In this document: piece after piece, positions 8,194-16,556 of the stretch
Layout: every line of letters begins with the position of its first letter
How positions within the stretch are numbered: position 1 is the first letter of the stretch
Source: Falsiruegeria litorea R37
GTDB taxonomy: Bacteria; Pseudomonadota; Alphaproteobacteria; Rhodobacterales; Rhodobacteraceae
DNA length: 64,000 nt
Direction of reading: 5' to 3'
Assembly: GCF_900172225.1 (NCBI RefSeq)
Contig: NZ_FWFO01000002.1
Span: forward strand, 1 to 64,000
The notes under the pieces: generated by a model
Database searches by the model: none
Told to the model about the DNA's origin: nothing
Seen by the model: only the letters and a program-made list of their open reading frames with translations
Translations under genes and position numbers: made by a program

Positions 8194-10272
8194 TCACGAT
8201 GAGGAGACGACGCCGTCCAAGATTAGCTGATTGGTATTGGCCTCAGCTGAATGCTGGTGTTTGTCCTCTCCGATTGGCTCGTCGGCAAGCTCTTTCGCAG
8301 GGATATGGCAATGAATGATGTGTTCGCGGGTCAGCCCTTGAGCAGGTGGCGTTGCCGTGTCGCAGATCTTTCCGACGTGGCGAGTACAGCGCCGTTGAAA
8401 TGGACATCCACTGGCGGGTGGTTCCTTTTCCGTCACATCGTCAGCCAATAGAACCGGGTGCGTGTCAGGGTCGGGTTCCAGAACGGCGCCCATGAGGGTC
8501 TTTGTGTAAGGGTGATAGGGGGGAGCATAGACGTGTTCGGCCGGGCCGATTTCGCAAATGCGGCCCTGGTACAATACCGCAACCCGATCCGAGACAGCTC
8601 GAACCACTGCCAAGTCGTGGCTGACAAAAATGTATGAGCTGCCGTTTGCCTTTTGCAGCCTGGTCAACAAGGCCAAGGCTGCGGCTTGAACCGACACATC
8701 CAATGCGCTTGTGACTTCGTCGCACAGGGTGATTTCCGGATTGGCAGCGAATGCCCGTGCGACACCGACACGTTGCTTCTCGCCGCCGGACAGCTGACTG
8801 GGGAAACGGTCGAGATAGCGTTCAGGAAGACGGACCGCCTCTAGAAGCTCCTTGGCCTTATCGCGGGAGGCCTGGCCCTTTAGGTCAAAATACAACTGCA
8901 AAGGCGCCGCCAGGATTTCGGCGACAGTGCGGCGTGGATTGAGCGAGGCATCCGCGTTCTGAAAGATCATTTGAACCTTACGCAATGTTTCGCGATCCCG
9001 GCGGCCAACCGGCGGGGCCAGATCCTGAGTGCCATCAAGAGTAATAGAGCCAGATTCAGTGCCGACCAATCCTGCTACAGCCCGCAATATGGTTGATTTT
9101 CCCGAACCGGATTCGCCAACGAGTCCCAGCGTTTCACCCTTTTTCAGATCAACGGACACATGGTCGACTGTTGGTGTCTTTTGGGGTCGTTTGAGCAGCC
9201 GGTCCAGCAGGCCAGGACGTCGATACGAGATTGCGACGTTGTTCAATGAAAGGGCTGCCTCGTGTCCGATGTCTGGGGTTCGTTCGTTCGCAGTATGTGT
9301 GTTTGTCGTGTCGAGAGCAAAGAGACACCGCGACCGGCCCAAGCCCCGGTCGACAAGATCGGGCATTCCGTTGCGGCAGGCTTCTTGAACCTGGTTGCAT
9401 CGATTTGCGAATGCGCAGGACGTGAGCTCGGATCCAACCGCCGGGGGCACGCCGGGCATGGATGATGGAATACCGGGTTGGTTCAATCTGGGGATCGAAG
9501 CCAACAGGCCACGTGTGTATGGATGTTGCGGTCTTTTCAGCACATCGCGGGTTTGGCCTTCTTCAACAAGCTGGCCGGCGTACATGACGGCAACTCGGTC
9601 GGCCACACGCGCAATAACACCCAAGTCATGACTGACGTAGACCATCGCGACCCCAAGATCCTGGGCCAGATGACGCAGGAACTCAAGAATATGCGCTTGA
9701 GTAGTGACGTCCAAACCTGTCGTAGGTTCGTCCAACAACAGGGCTTTTGCATTCCCGGCAAGAGCCATGGCAACAGCCGCGCGTTGTTGTTGCCCCCCTG
9801 ACAGTTCATGTGGATAGCGTGTGGCCATGTCTTCGGGGCTGGGCAGGCGCACTTTGCTCAGAAGCTCGACCACACGTGTTTCGCGTTCGGTACGGCCCAA
9901 ATTCGTGTGCAACTGCAGGGCCTCGTCGATCTGTTGTCCAATTTTCAGTGTTGGCGTCAAAGCCTGACCTGCGTTCTGCGGGATCAATGCGATTGACGAA
10001 CCGCGAAGCCGCGCCCGTTCCGGCTCGGGTAAAGCGAACATGTCGTTTCCATCGAACAGGGCATGCCCCGAGAACACAGACAATCCGGATTTCAGATATC
10101 CCATCATGGCCAGGGCAACAGTCGATTTTCCCGATCCGGATTCACCTACGATGCCAAGGGTTTCACCCGGCTTCAATTCAAGCGACACGCCGCGCAGAAT
10201 GGGGGCCTGACGCTGGTCTTTTGCGGTGAACCCGATCGACAGATCGTGGATTTTGATCAGAGGAGTGGTCAT
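8194..10272 (-). CDS. Peptide/opine-type ABC transporter ATPase, two fused ATPase domains
   Basis: A 692-residue fusion of the DppD-like and DppF-like ATPases. Each half has a Walker A motif GESGSGKST (near residues 40 and 400), its own signature (LSGGQQQR in the first, LSGGEKQR in the second), a Walker B region ending in DEPT or DEVT, and the oligopeptide-family C-terminal Cys-containing extension (CAFANRC; CPFQRRC). It would energise the two permeases encoded just upstream. It is the last gene of the operon and converges on the lacI-type gene. Fused tandem ATPases of this class serve peptide, opine, glutathione or sugar-derived substrates, so the substrate cannot be named. Confidence 0.9.
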   Translation of the reverse strand: MTTPLIKIHDLSIGFTAKDQRQAPILRGVSLELKPGETLGIVGESGSGKSTVALAMMGYLKSGLSVFSGHALFDGNDMFALPEPERARLRGSSIALIPQNAGQALTPTLKIGQQIDEALQLHTNLGRTERETRVVELLSKVRLPSPEDMATRYPHELSGGQQQRAAVAMALAGNAKALLLDEPTTGLDVTTQAHILEFLRHLAQDLGVAMVYVSHDLGVIARVADRVAVMYAGQLVEEGQTRDVLKRPQHPYTRGLLASIPRLNQPGIPSSMPGVPPAVGSELTSCAFANRCNQVQEACRNGMPDLVDRGLGRSRCLFALDTTNTHTANERTPDIGHEAALSLNNVAISYRRPGLLDRLLKRPQKTPTVDHVSVDLKKGETLGLVGESGSGKSTILRAVAGLVGTESGSITLDGTQDLAPPVGRRDRETLRKVQMIFQNADASLNPRRTVAEILAAPLQLYFDLKGQASRDKAKELLEAVRLPERYLDRFPSQLSGGEKQRVGVARAFAANPEITLCDEVTSALDVSVQAAALALLTRLQKANGSSYIFVSHDLAVVRAVSDRVAVLYQGRICEIGPAEHVYAPPYHPYTKTLMGAVLEPDPDTHPVLLADDVTEKEPPASGCPFQRRCTRHVGKICDTATPPAQGLTREHIIHCHIPAKELADEPIGEDKHQHSAEANTNQLILDGVVSSS

Positions 10273-10284
10273 GTGCGTTGCCCT

Positions 10285-11124
10285 TTACACGGCGATTGCG
10301 GTGGCGCGGTCGAGGCCAAGAGCCTTGCCAACTGCATCTGCAAGCAGGTTTATTCCGATGATCAGTGTGCTGAGCGCGAAACACGGCCAGAAAACTGCCC
10401 AGGGTGCGGTGCTGATCAGGCTGCGCTCTTGCGCGACCATAAGGCCCCAGTCCGGTGTCGGCGGGGTTGCGCCAAAACCCAGAAAGCTGAGCGACGAAAA
10501 GGCCAGCAGCATCCAGCTCCATCTCATGGCGCCTTCCACCAACAGAATGTCGCTCAGGTTCGGGAACATCTCGCGCGAAATGATCGGCCAGATTTTTTCA
10601 CCCCGCGCACGCGCGGCTGTTACGTAGTCACGAGCGGCGATCTGCATGGCTGCGCCCCGAACGACCCGCAGGACGGCAACGCCATAGAAGAAGCCCAACG
10701 TTGGGATGATTGTTGCGGGACCGGCCCCGCCCACCGAGATGATGAGCAGCAAAAAGAGCAGCCACGGCATGGACAGGAATGCGTCCACGATGCGCATCGA
10801 ATATTCGTCCACGCGCCCGCCGACGGCTCCGAAGAAGATCCCGGCAAAGCCGCCCCACAGGGTTGCGATGAGCGCGGCTGCGAAGGTCACGGAAATGGCC
10901 AGACGACCGCCATAAATGACACGTGAAAACACATCGCGCCCCAAGGAATCCGTGCCCAACCAATGCGTCAGGTCCGGGGCCAGCAGGATTGCGTCAGCGT
11001 TTTGCGTTGTTGGATCAAATGGGGCGATCATGGGGGCAAGCAGGGCCAAAAGCACGTGAAACAGGGTCAATCCCAGGCCAAGGGCTCCCGAAGGTTTTGA
11101 GGCGATGTTTTGCAGAAGGTTCAT
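10285..11124 (-). CDS. ABC transporter permease, DppC type
   Basis: A 279-residue permease. The ATG at 11124 fits best because it follows the DppB-type stop by 4 bases; longer forms would run into that gene. It has the N-terminal OppC region, about six membrane segments, the conserved HWLGTDSLGRDVFSRVIYGGR, and the EAA loop in the region RAARGEKIWPIISREMFPN. It forms the membrane channel with the DppB-type protein. It is followed 12 bases later by the fused ATPase gene. Confidence 0.9.
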   Translation of the reverse strand: MNLLQNIASKPSGALGLGLTLFHVLLALLAPMIAPFDPTTQNADAILLAPDLTHWLGTDSLGRDVFSRVIYGGRLAISVTFAAALIATLWGGFAGIFFGAVGGRVDEYSMRIVDAFLSMPWLLFLLLIISVGGAGPATIIPTLGFFYGVAVLRVVRGAAMQIAARDYVTAARARGEKIWPIISREMFPNLSDILLVEGAMRWSWMLLAFSSLSFLGFGATPPTPDWGLMVAQERSLISTAPWAVFWPCFALSTLIIGINLLADAVGKALGLDRATAIAV

Positions 11125-11128
11125 GATG

Positions 11129-12079
11129 TCAGTGCCCTTTGCGGCGTTGGCGCGGGTCGAGCGCCAGTGCAGCAAGATCCGCGATCAAATTCACGGCCAC
11201 GTAAATGGCCGAAAAAATCAGTGCGATGGATTGAACCAAAGGTAGGTCGCGATCATGGATCGCTTCGATCATCAGGGTTCCAAGTCCCGGGTAATTGAAC
11301 ACCTTCTCGACCACCACAACACCGGCCAGCAGCCAAGCTATGGTCAAGGCAATGACGTTCAGGGCCGGGATCATTGCGTTGGGGACAGCATGTCGGCGGA
11401 TGATCTGTCGTTCTGGAACCCCCTTCAGTCGGGCCATCTGCACATAGTCCGACGACATGGCATCAATGACCGAAGCGCGAACCATCCGCATGATGTGTGC
11501 GATCAGAACTGCACTTAGAACAAGCACAGGCAGCACGATGTTGGGCAGCATCTGGGCGAAGGACGCACCTGGCGGCACGATCGTTACAGCAGGGAACCAT
11601 TGCAACGTGATTGCAAAAACATAGATCAGCGCGGTGGCAGTGACGAATTCGGGGATTGTCATGGCCAGCATCGCCGCCCCTGACAATGACAGGTCCAACG
11701 GCTTGTCCCGCCTGACCCCCGCAGCAATTCCAAGCAGGATCGCAAATGGAATGGCAAGCAGGGCCGCTATGCCGCCCAAGATCATCGTGTTGCGAAACCG
11801 GTCCCAGATCAGCTCGTTGATTGGTTTTCGCTTTTTCAGCGAGTATCCAAAATCGCCTTGCACTGCGGCCGATATCCAATCGCCGTAGCGGACCACTGCA
11901 GAGCGATCAAGACCTTGCTGTTCGATGCAGCGTTCAAGCCTGGGCCCTTGCGCAAATCGTTGCAGAAAAGAAGTGCAGACGTTTCCAGGTAGGGCTTCGA
12001 CCGCCGCAAACATTACCATCGACACAAAGGCAATGGTGAAGGCGGCAAACCCCATACGGCGCAAGAACAATGACGTCAT
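11129..12079 (-). CDS. ABC transporter permease, DppB type
   Basis: A 316-residue permease of the DppB/OppB family. The first membrane segment is followed by a periplasmic domain with a pair of cysteines (VCTSFLQRF and LERCIEQQG). Later come GDFGYSLKKRKPINELIWDR and the EAA-loop region MARLKGVPERQIIRRHAVPNAMIPAL. It follows the binding-protein gene by 82 bases and precedes the DppC-type gene by 4. Confidence 0.9.
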   Translation of the reverse strand: MTSLFLRRMGFAAFTIAFVSMVMFAAVEALPGNVCTSFLQRFAQGPRLERCIEQQGLDRSAVVRYGDWISAAVQGDFGYSLKKRKPINELIWDRFRNTMILGGIAALLAIPFAILLGIAAGVRRDKPLDLSLSGAAMLAMTIPEFVTATALIYVFAITLQWFPAVTIVPPGASFAQMLPNIVLPVLVLSAVLIAHIMRMVRASVIDAMSSDYVQMARLKGVPERQIIRRHAVPNAMIPALNVIALTIAWLLAGVVVVEKVFNYPGLGTLMIEAIHDRDLPLVQSIALIFSAIYVAVNLIADLAALALDPRQRRKGH

Positions 12080-12104
12080 GGCGGGCTCCGTTGAAAATTA
12101 TGTC

Positions 12105-12130
12105 GGCGCAACCCTCAAACAGGTTGCGCC
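12105..12130 (-). terminator. Intercistronic stem-loop after the ABC binding-protein gene
   Basis: A perfect 9-base-pair stem (GGCGCAACC with GGTTGCGCC, 8-base loop) lies between the binding-protein and permease genes. On the minus strand it is followed by ATAATTTTC. It resembles a leaky terminator or mRNA-stabilising hairpin that favours expression of the binding protein over the permeases. It parallels the hairpin in the TRAP operon of this window. Confidence 0.6.
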
Positions 12131-12161
12131 GGGAGTTGTGGAACTGGCTGAGAAAGACGGG

Positions 12162-13658
12162 TTAGCCGCCAGAGCCCGCTTTGGTCACGTTTTCAAGACG
12201 CAACGAGAAGTCTTCGACCGGATCAATGCCTTTCAGGTTCGAGCTGAACGCACGGACGGTGTTCAGGTGAACTGGGATGAACGACCCGCCGTTTTCCCAC
12301 AGGTCCTTTTGCAACTCGCCATAGAGCGCTTTACGCTTGTCGAATTCCAATTCTCCGCGCGCGCCGTCCAGGGCGGCGTCGAATTCTGCTGAATTCCAGG
12401 CACTTTCGTTCCAGGATGCGCCCGAGCGATAGGCCTCGTTCAGGATCTGATCAGCCGGGCGTTGGGACCAGCCAGTGGCAAAGAATGGTTCCTTCATCCA
12501 AACGTCGCCCCAATAACCGTCCGACGGGGCCATCACCAATTCGATTTCGATGCCCGCATCTTTGGCCTGGTTCTGAAGGACCTCTGCCATCTTCACGGCA
12601 CCTTCCGAGATGTCAGAAACGAATAGCTCCAGCTTCAGGCCGTCGGCGTAACCGGCTTCGGCAAGCAGAGCCTTGGCGCCTTCGATGTCCCGAGCGCATT
12701 CGATGTCAGCACGGTACTGATCTCCGGACCAGACAGGGTGATCACACGTGGTGATAAAGCCGTCCTTGCCGTAAACCAATTTGCCCAAGGCCTCGCGATC
12801 CGCGCTCATGCGAACCGCTTTGCGCACACGGGGATCATCAAACGGGGCTTCTTGCGTGTTCATAACCATGCCCACCCAACGGCCGGTGGGAACGGACTGA
12901 ACCGTGAAGGCCGGGTTGTTGGCAAAGAGAGGAACCTGTTCTGCGGACAGGGCATAGATGAAATCGATCTGACCAGCCTGCAGCGCTGCAACGCGCGCAT
13001 CTTGGTCCGCAATCGCAATCAGCTCGATGTTTTCAACACCGGCAGGACCGTCATAGTAGTCTTCGAAACGCTTGAGCGACGTGGTGCCAAGCGGGTCATA
13101 GTCCACCAGCTCAAAGGGGCCGGTGCCAACACCACTCTCGCACAGGGCGTCCAGATCTCCGCCACAGGTTTCGGCATCCAGCATCTTGATCCGGTAATCC
13201 ATCACCAGCAGCGGGAAGTCGGCATGGGTCTGTTTAAGAACGACCTTGGCTGTCAGCGGATCAACAATGTCTACCCGATCGATGATTTCCATTACATCCT
13301 TGGTGGGGCTGTCGATGGCCGGGGATTGCGTCCGCATCAGAGAAAATGCGACATCCTCGGCCGTGAATGGGTTGCCGTTGTGGAATGTAACGCCATCGCG
13401 CAACTTAAAGGTCCATTCCTTGGCATCCGGCGTTGCCTCCCAGCTGAGAGCAAGATCGGCACTGGGGCGCCCGTCATTGCCTTGGCGCACAAGACGCGAA
13501 TACACGTTTTGGATCGCCTCGTAGAACCGCTGAGGCGAGATTGGATCAATGGATTCCGAGCCCCCATATCCAAGCTCGTGGGGAATGCGCAGCGTGTCCG
13601 CAACGGCGGCACTGGAGGCCGCGGCAATTGCGGCGGAAAGCAAAAGTGACTTTTTCAT
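12162..13658 (-). CDS. ABC transporter substrate-binding protein (SBP_bac_5/DppA family)
   Basis: A 498-residue periplasmic protein. The ATG at 13658 is chosen because AGGGA lies 6 bases upstream and a Sec signal follows: MKKSLLLSAAIAAASSAAVADT. The mature protein carries family features such as TFKLRDGVTFHNGNPFTAEDVAFSL near residue 95 and VRMSADREALGKLVYG. It is the first gene of the operon (binding protein, two permeases, fused ATPase). The ligand is unknown: the family binds peptides, opines, heme, nickel complexes and oligosaccharides. The divergent LysR regulator is its likely controller. Confidence 0.9.
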   Translation of the reverse strand: MKKSLLLSAAIAAASSAAVADTLRIPHELGYGGSESIDPISPQRFYEAIQNVYSRLVRQGNDGRPSADLALSWEATPDAKEWTFKLRDGVTFHNGNPFTAEDVAFSLMRTQSPAIDSPTKDVMEIIDRVDIVDPLTAKVVLKQTHADFPLLVMDYRIKMLDAETCGGDLDALCESGVGTGPFELVDYDPLGTTSLKRFEDYYDGPAGVENIELIAIADQDARVAALQAGQIDFIYALSAEQVPLFANNPAFTVQSVPTGRWVGMVMNTQEAPFDDPRVRKAVRMSADREALGKLVYGKDGFITTCDHPVWSGDQYRADIECARDIEGAKALLAEAGYADGLKLELFVSDISEGAVKMAEVLQNQAKDAGIEIELVMAPSDGYWGDVWMKEPFFATGWSQRPADQILNEAYRSGASWNESAWNSAEFDAALDGARGELEFDKRKALYGELQKDLWENGGSFIPVHLNTVRAFSSNLKGIDPVEDFSLRLENVTKAGSGG

Positions 13659-13940
13659 GTGTGTGTCCCTCGGGCATTTGCCCGGTCGCGAGTGAGGAGG
13701 CATCATTGCCGTCTTTGCGCGTCTGAGATTTTTGTAAAAGTTGGATGACGTGCTTGTTGGGTCTGAAGTGGGCCGGTCATGGCACGTCTGTGGTTTCCCT
13801 TGTTTTCAAGGCGCTAACTGGGGGCTTTGTGAAATTCCGGCTTGCATCGTTACAAAAATTTCACATCTCAGCATGATGTTTTTCTGCCCTGATTGGTGTA
13901 TTTTTATCCTTAACACCCAAAAAATTAATTGGACGATGTT

Positions 13941-14831
13941 GTGCGACTTGATTCGACGATCAATCTAAGCTGGCTTTCCGCCTTTGATGCTGCAGCGCGG
14001 CATCTGAATTTCACCAAAGCGGCCGAGGAATTGGGGCTGTCGCAGGGGGCAGTGTCGATCCAGATTCAGAAACTGGAACGACATCTGAATGCCAGCCTGT
14101 TCGAGCGGCGCGGTCGACACATCGTGCTGACTGACGAGGGCTACGCCTATCACCCACATGTGAGTGATGCGCTCGAAGGGCTGTCTTCGGTGACGACCCG
14201 AATGTTCTCGCGTCATGGGCGCAACACAGTATCGATCGCCTGCTTTTCTCCGACGTTTGTGGACCATTGGCTGTGTCCTTTGATCCCCCAGATGACAAAA
14301 GACATTCCTGAGGTGGAACTGAATCTGATGGTCGATTATCAGGCCAACTATGCGCGTTCTCAGCGTGACGATCTGGTGATTTCGTACGAAGCCGGGGATG
14401 CGGCCACATTTGTCCCACTGGCTGAAGAGACCCTGATTGCCGTCTGTTCTCCGAGTTACCTCGAAATCCATAAGTCGGACTGGGGGCGGGGGATATTGAT
14501 TGAAATCGCAGGCCCGCGTCCCAATTGGCCTTTGTGGCGAGCCACAACAGGCGTCCAGGCCCAGTTGGATGGGCGTGTCATGCAGGTCAACTCGCTCAGT
14601 GCGGCCATTCGATTGGCACGTTGCGGCGGAGGTGTCGCCTTGGCTGCGCGGTCTTTTGTGTCACAAGATCTGAGGTCGGAGGCTTTGGTCGAAACCTGTC
14701 CAGGGCGTTATATCAAAGGCAGGACACATGGGTTTGACGTGCGTCAGGTTGAAGGGGCTCGGCCTGTGGTGAAAAAGGTTGCTCGTTGGTTGATTGAACG
14801 AGCAGATCAATCGATCCCGGATTTTTTCTAA
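13941..14831 (+). CDS. LysR-family transcriptional regulator (GcvA-like)
   Basis: About 296 residues from the GTG at 13941, which has GGA 7 bases upstream; an in-frame TTG at 13929 is an alternative. The N-terminal winged helix is clear: WLSAFDAAARHLNFTKAAEELGLSQGAVSIQIQKLE. The effector domain includes VSIACFSPTFVDHWLCPLIP and RSQRDDLVISYEAG, resembling the GcvA-like LysR subgroup. It is divergent from the ABC transporter operon across a 282-base intergenic region rich in A/T near the regulator start, so it probably controls that operon and itself. Confidence 0.88.
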   Translation: MRLDSTINLSWLSAFDAAARHLNFTKAAEELGLSQGAVSIQIQKLERHLNASLFERRGRHIVLTDEGYAYHPHVSDALEGLSSVTTRMFSRHGRNTVSIACFSPTFVDHWLCPLIPQMTKDIPEVELNLMVDYQANYARSQRDDLVISYEAGDAATFVPLAEETLIAVCSPSYLEIHKSDWGRGILIEIAGPRPNWPLWRATTGVQAQLDGRVMQVNSLSAAIRLARCGGGVALAARSFVSQDLRSEALVETCPGRYIKGRTHGFDVRQVEGARPVVKKVARWLIERADQSIPDFF

Positions 14832-14885
14832 CGGCTTGCGACTAGAGGGGCCTGACCCTAAGCATCAGAGCGCGCATATTTTGCG

Positions 14886-15512
14886 TCACCCTTGTTCGGT
14901 CAGATGCCGCGACATGAAACGTCCAACATCGCTTTCGTTGGGGCGTTGGCCTGTGAAAACCTCGACGTAATCCGGTACGCGGGCCAGGCGTTTCCAGTGA
15001 CTTTCCTGCACCCGCATCGAAAGGTATCCGATCTGCGTGTATAGAACCGTCATGGTTCGCACTTCGGCTTCAGCTTCTGAATATCCGTGATAGATGAACA
15101 TCGATTGGATTGCGTCCTGGCGCTGCACATCGGCGCGGTTCAGCCGCTCCTGAAGCCCTGGGTCCGTGCGGGCCCAATTCCGGATTGCAAGATCCAGGCG
15201 CGAGTCAAACAATGCGTCATCCAGCCAACAATCACATAAGTTGAACATCGCTTCGCAGATGTTGTCGGCAAAGGCTTCGGTGCGGGCCACCAAGTTGCCT
15301 GTGTTCTTGGCCTCCCAGCGTTGGATCAGCGCCTCCAGCAAGGCATCGCGGTCCCGGAAATGCCAATAAAACCCGGTCCGTGACAGCCCCAACAACTTGG
15401 CCAGTGGCATTACTTTTACCGCGTCGATACCAGCTTCGCACAAAAGCTGCGCGGCTGCATCCAGCCACACTGTCTCGGATCCGCGCAGACGGGGAGTTTG
15501 ATCGTCAGTCAT
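14886..15512 (-). CDS. TetR-family transcriptional regulator
   Basis: A 208-residue regulator. The N-terminal helix-turn-helix region includes AAQLLCEAGIDAVKVMPLAKLLGLSRTGFYWHF, the classic TetR DNA-binding helix ending in a YWHF-type motif. The C-terminal ligand domain is helical and not assigned. It converges on the LysR gene and is divergent from the P5C-reductase-like gene across 190 bases, so it is a candidate regulator of the carboxylase gene group to its right. Confidence 0.87.
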   Translation of the reverse strand: MTDDQTPRLRGSETVWLDAAAQLLCEAGIDAVKVMPLAKLLGLSRTGFYWHFRDRDALLEALIQRWEAKNTGNLVARTEAFADNICEAMFNLCDCWLDDALFDSRLDLAIRNWARTDPGLQERLNRADVQRQDAIQSMFIYHGYSEAEAEVRTMTVLYTQIGYLSMRVQESHWKRLARVPDYVEVFTGQRPNESDVGRFMSRHLTEQG

Positions 15513-15702
15513 CAGGCAGCCTTAGCATCGTGTTTCACAGCTCACAACGCCGTTGACAGCCACGCTGAGGAAATTGGACAGTCGTGTCGGGACGCGCCTC
15601 TGGGCCCATCCCGCTCAAAGAAGCTCTGCTGCCAAATGTGTGGCCGATGTGAGAAGCGAGCTTTGACAACTGTGGTCACTGCACTTGAAAAAAGGATAAT
15701 CA

Positions 15703-16458
15703 ATGCGGATCGGGATTTTAGGAACCGGAACGATTGCGACGGCACTTGTGCGTGGGATCGCTGAGGATGGCCATCAAATCCTGGTTTCGGAACGTTCACA
15801 GTCCAATGCGCTTGCCCTTTCGCAAGAGTTTGCAAATGTGTCCATCGCGCCAAACCAGCAGGTATTGGACCACAGCGACGTCGTGATCTTGGGATTGATG
15901 CCTGACGTCGCAAGATCATTGTTGCCTGAAGTTCGGTTTCGCGAAGATCAGCCAGTTGTCTCTTTGATGGCCGAAGTCCCCAAGTCAGAGCTGGTGTCTT
16001 TGGTTGCGCCCGCACAGGTTGAAGGCATTGCCATTCCGTTTCCGGCCATAGCAAAGGGCGGGTCCCCTGTTCTGTGTTGTCCTGCTGGCCGGTTGATGCA
16101 CGCATTGTTTGGGGGGCGAAATCACGTGATCTCGGTGCAAACCCCGAGCGATCTCGAGGCTTTTCTGGCAGCGCAGGCCATTTTGTCACCGGCTGTGAAG
16201 CAGTTGACTTTGGCGCGCGACTGGCTGACCGCGAAGACGGGCGAGGCAGGCGAGGCCGAAAGGTTTCTGCGTCTGCTGGTTGGCGGCGGGCTTCTGGCCG
16301 CTCCACTTGAGCACGAGGGCGCGTTGGATGATCTGCTCGCGGCGCTTGATACGCCGGGTGGGTTCAATGCCGAGCTTCGAGATTTTCTGCTAGAGCGCGG
16401 CATGAAGCAGCATATTGATGATGGATTGGAAAAGCTGTTCAGCCGCTTCGGAACTTGA
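15703..16458 (+). CDS. NAD(P)-binding protein, pyrroline-5-carboxylate reductase-like
   Basis: A 251-residue protein beginning MRIGILGTGTIATALVRGI, a GxGxxA Rossmann motif of the ProC/F420-dependent oxidoreductase type. AGGA precedes the ATG. The middle region VVILGLMPDVARSLLPEV and VSLMAEVPKSEL follows the ProC plan, but the C-terminal helical dimerisation domain does not obviously carry the ProC signature. It may therefore act on another imine or keto acid rather than make proline. It lies 98 bases before the carboxylase gene on the same strand and may share its pathway. Confidence 0.65.
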   Translation: MRIGILGTGTIATALVRGIAEDGHQILVSERSQSNALALSQEFANVSIAPNQQVLDHSDVVILGLMPDVARSLLPEVRFREDQPVVSLMAEVPKSELVSLVAPAQVEGIAIPFPAIAKGGSPVLCCPAGRLMHALFGGRNHVISVQTPSDLEAFLAAQAILSPAVKQLTLARDWLTAKTGEAGEAERFLRLLVGGGLLAAPLEHEGALDDLLAALDTPGGFNAELRDFLLERGMKQHIDDGLEKLFSRFGT

Positions 16459-16556
16459 GCCGTACTGGGTTACGACCCTGCGTCAACCATCAACGATTGG
16501 GTGGATTTGCCATCGCGCCCGCCCTTTGATGGAAGGCAAAATGAAGGGGAGCCCCG

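Noticed and set aside
13741-13968. 75-codon open frame between the binding-protein and LysR genes
   Set aside because: It overlaps the LysR start, has no ribosome site and lies in a promoter region.
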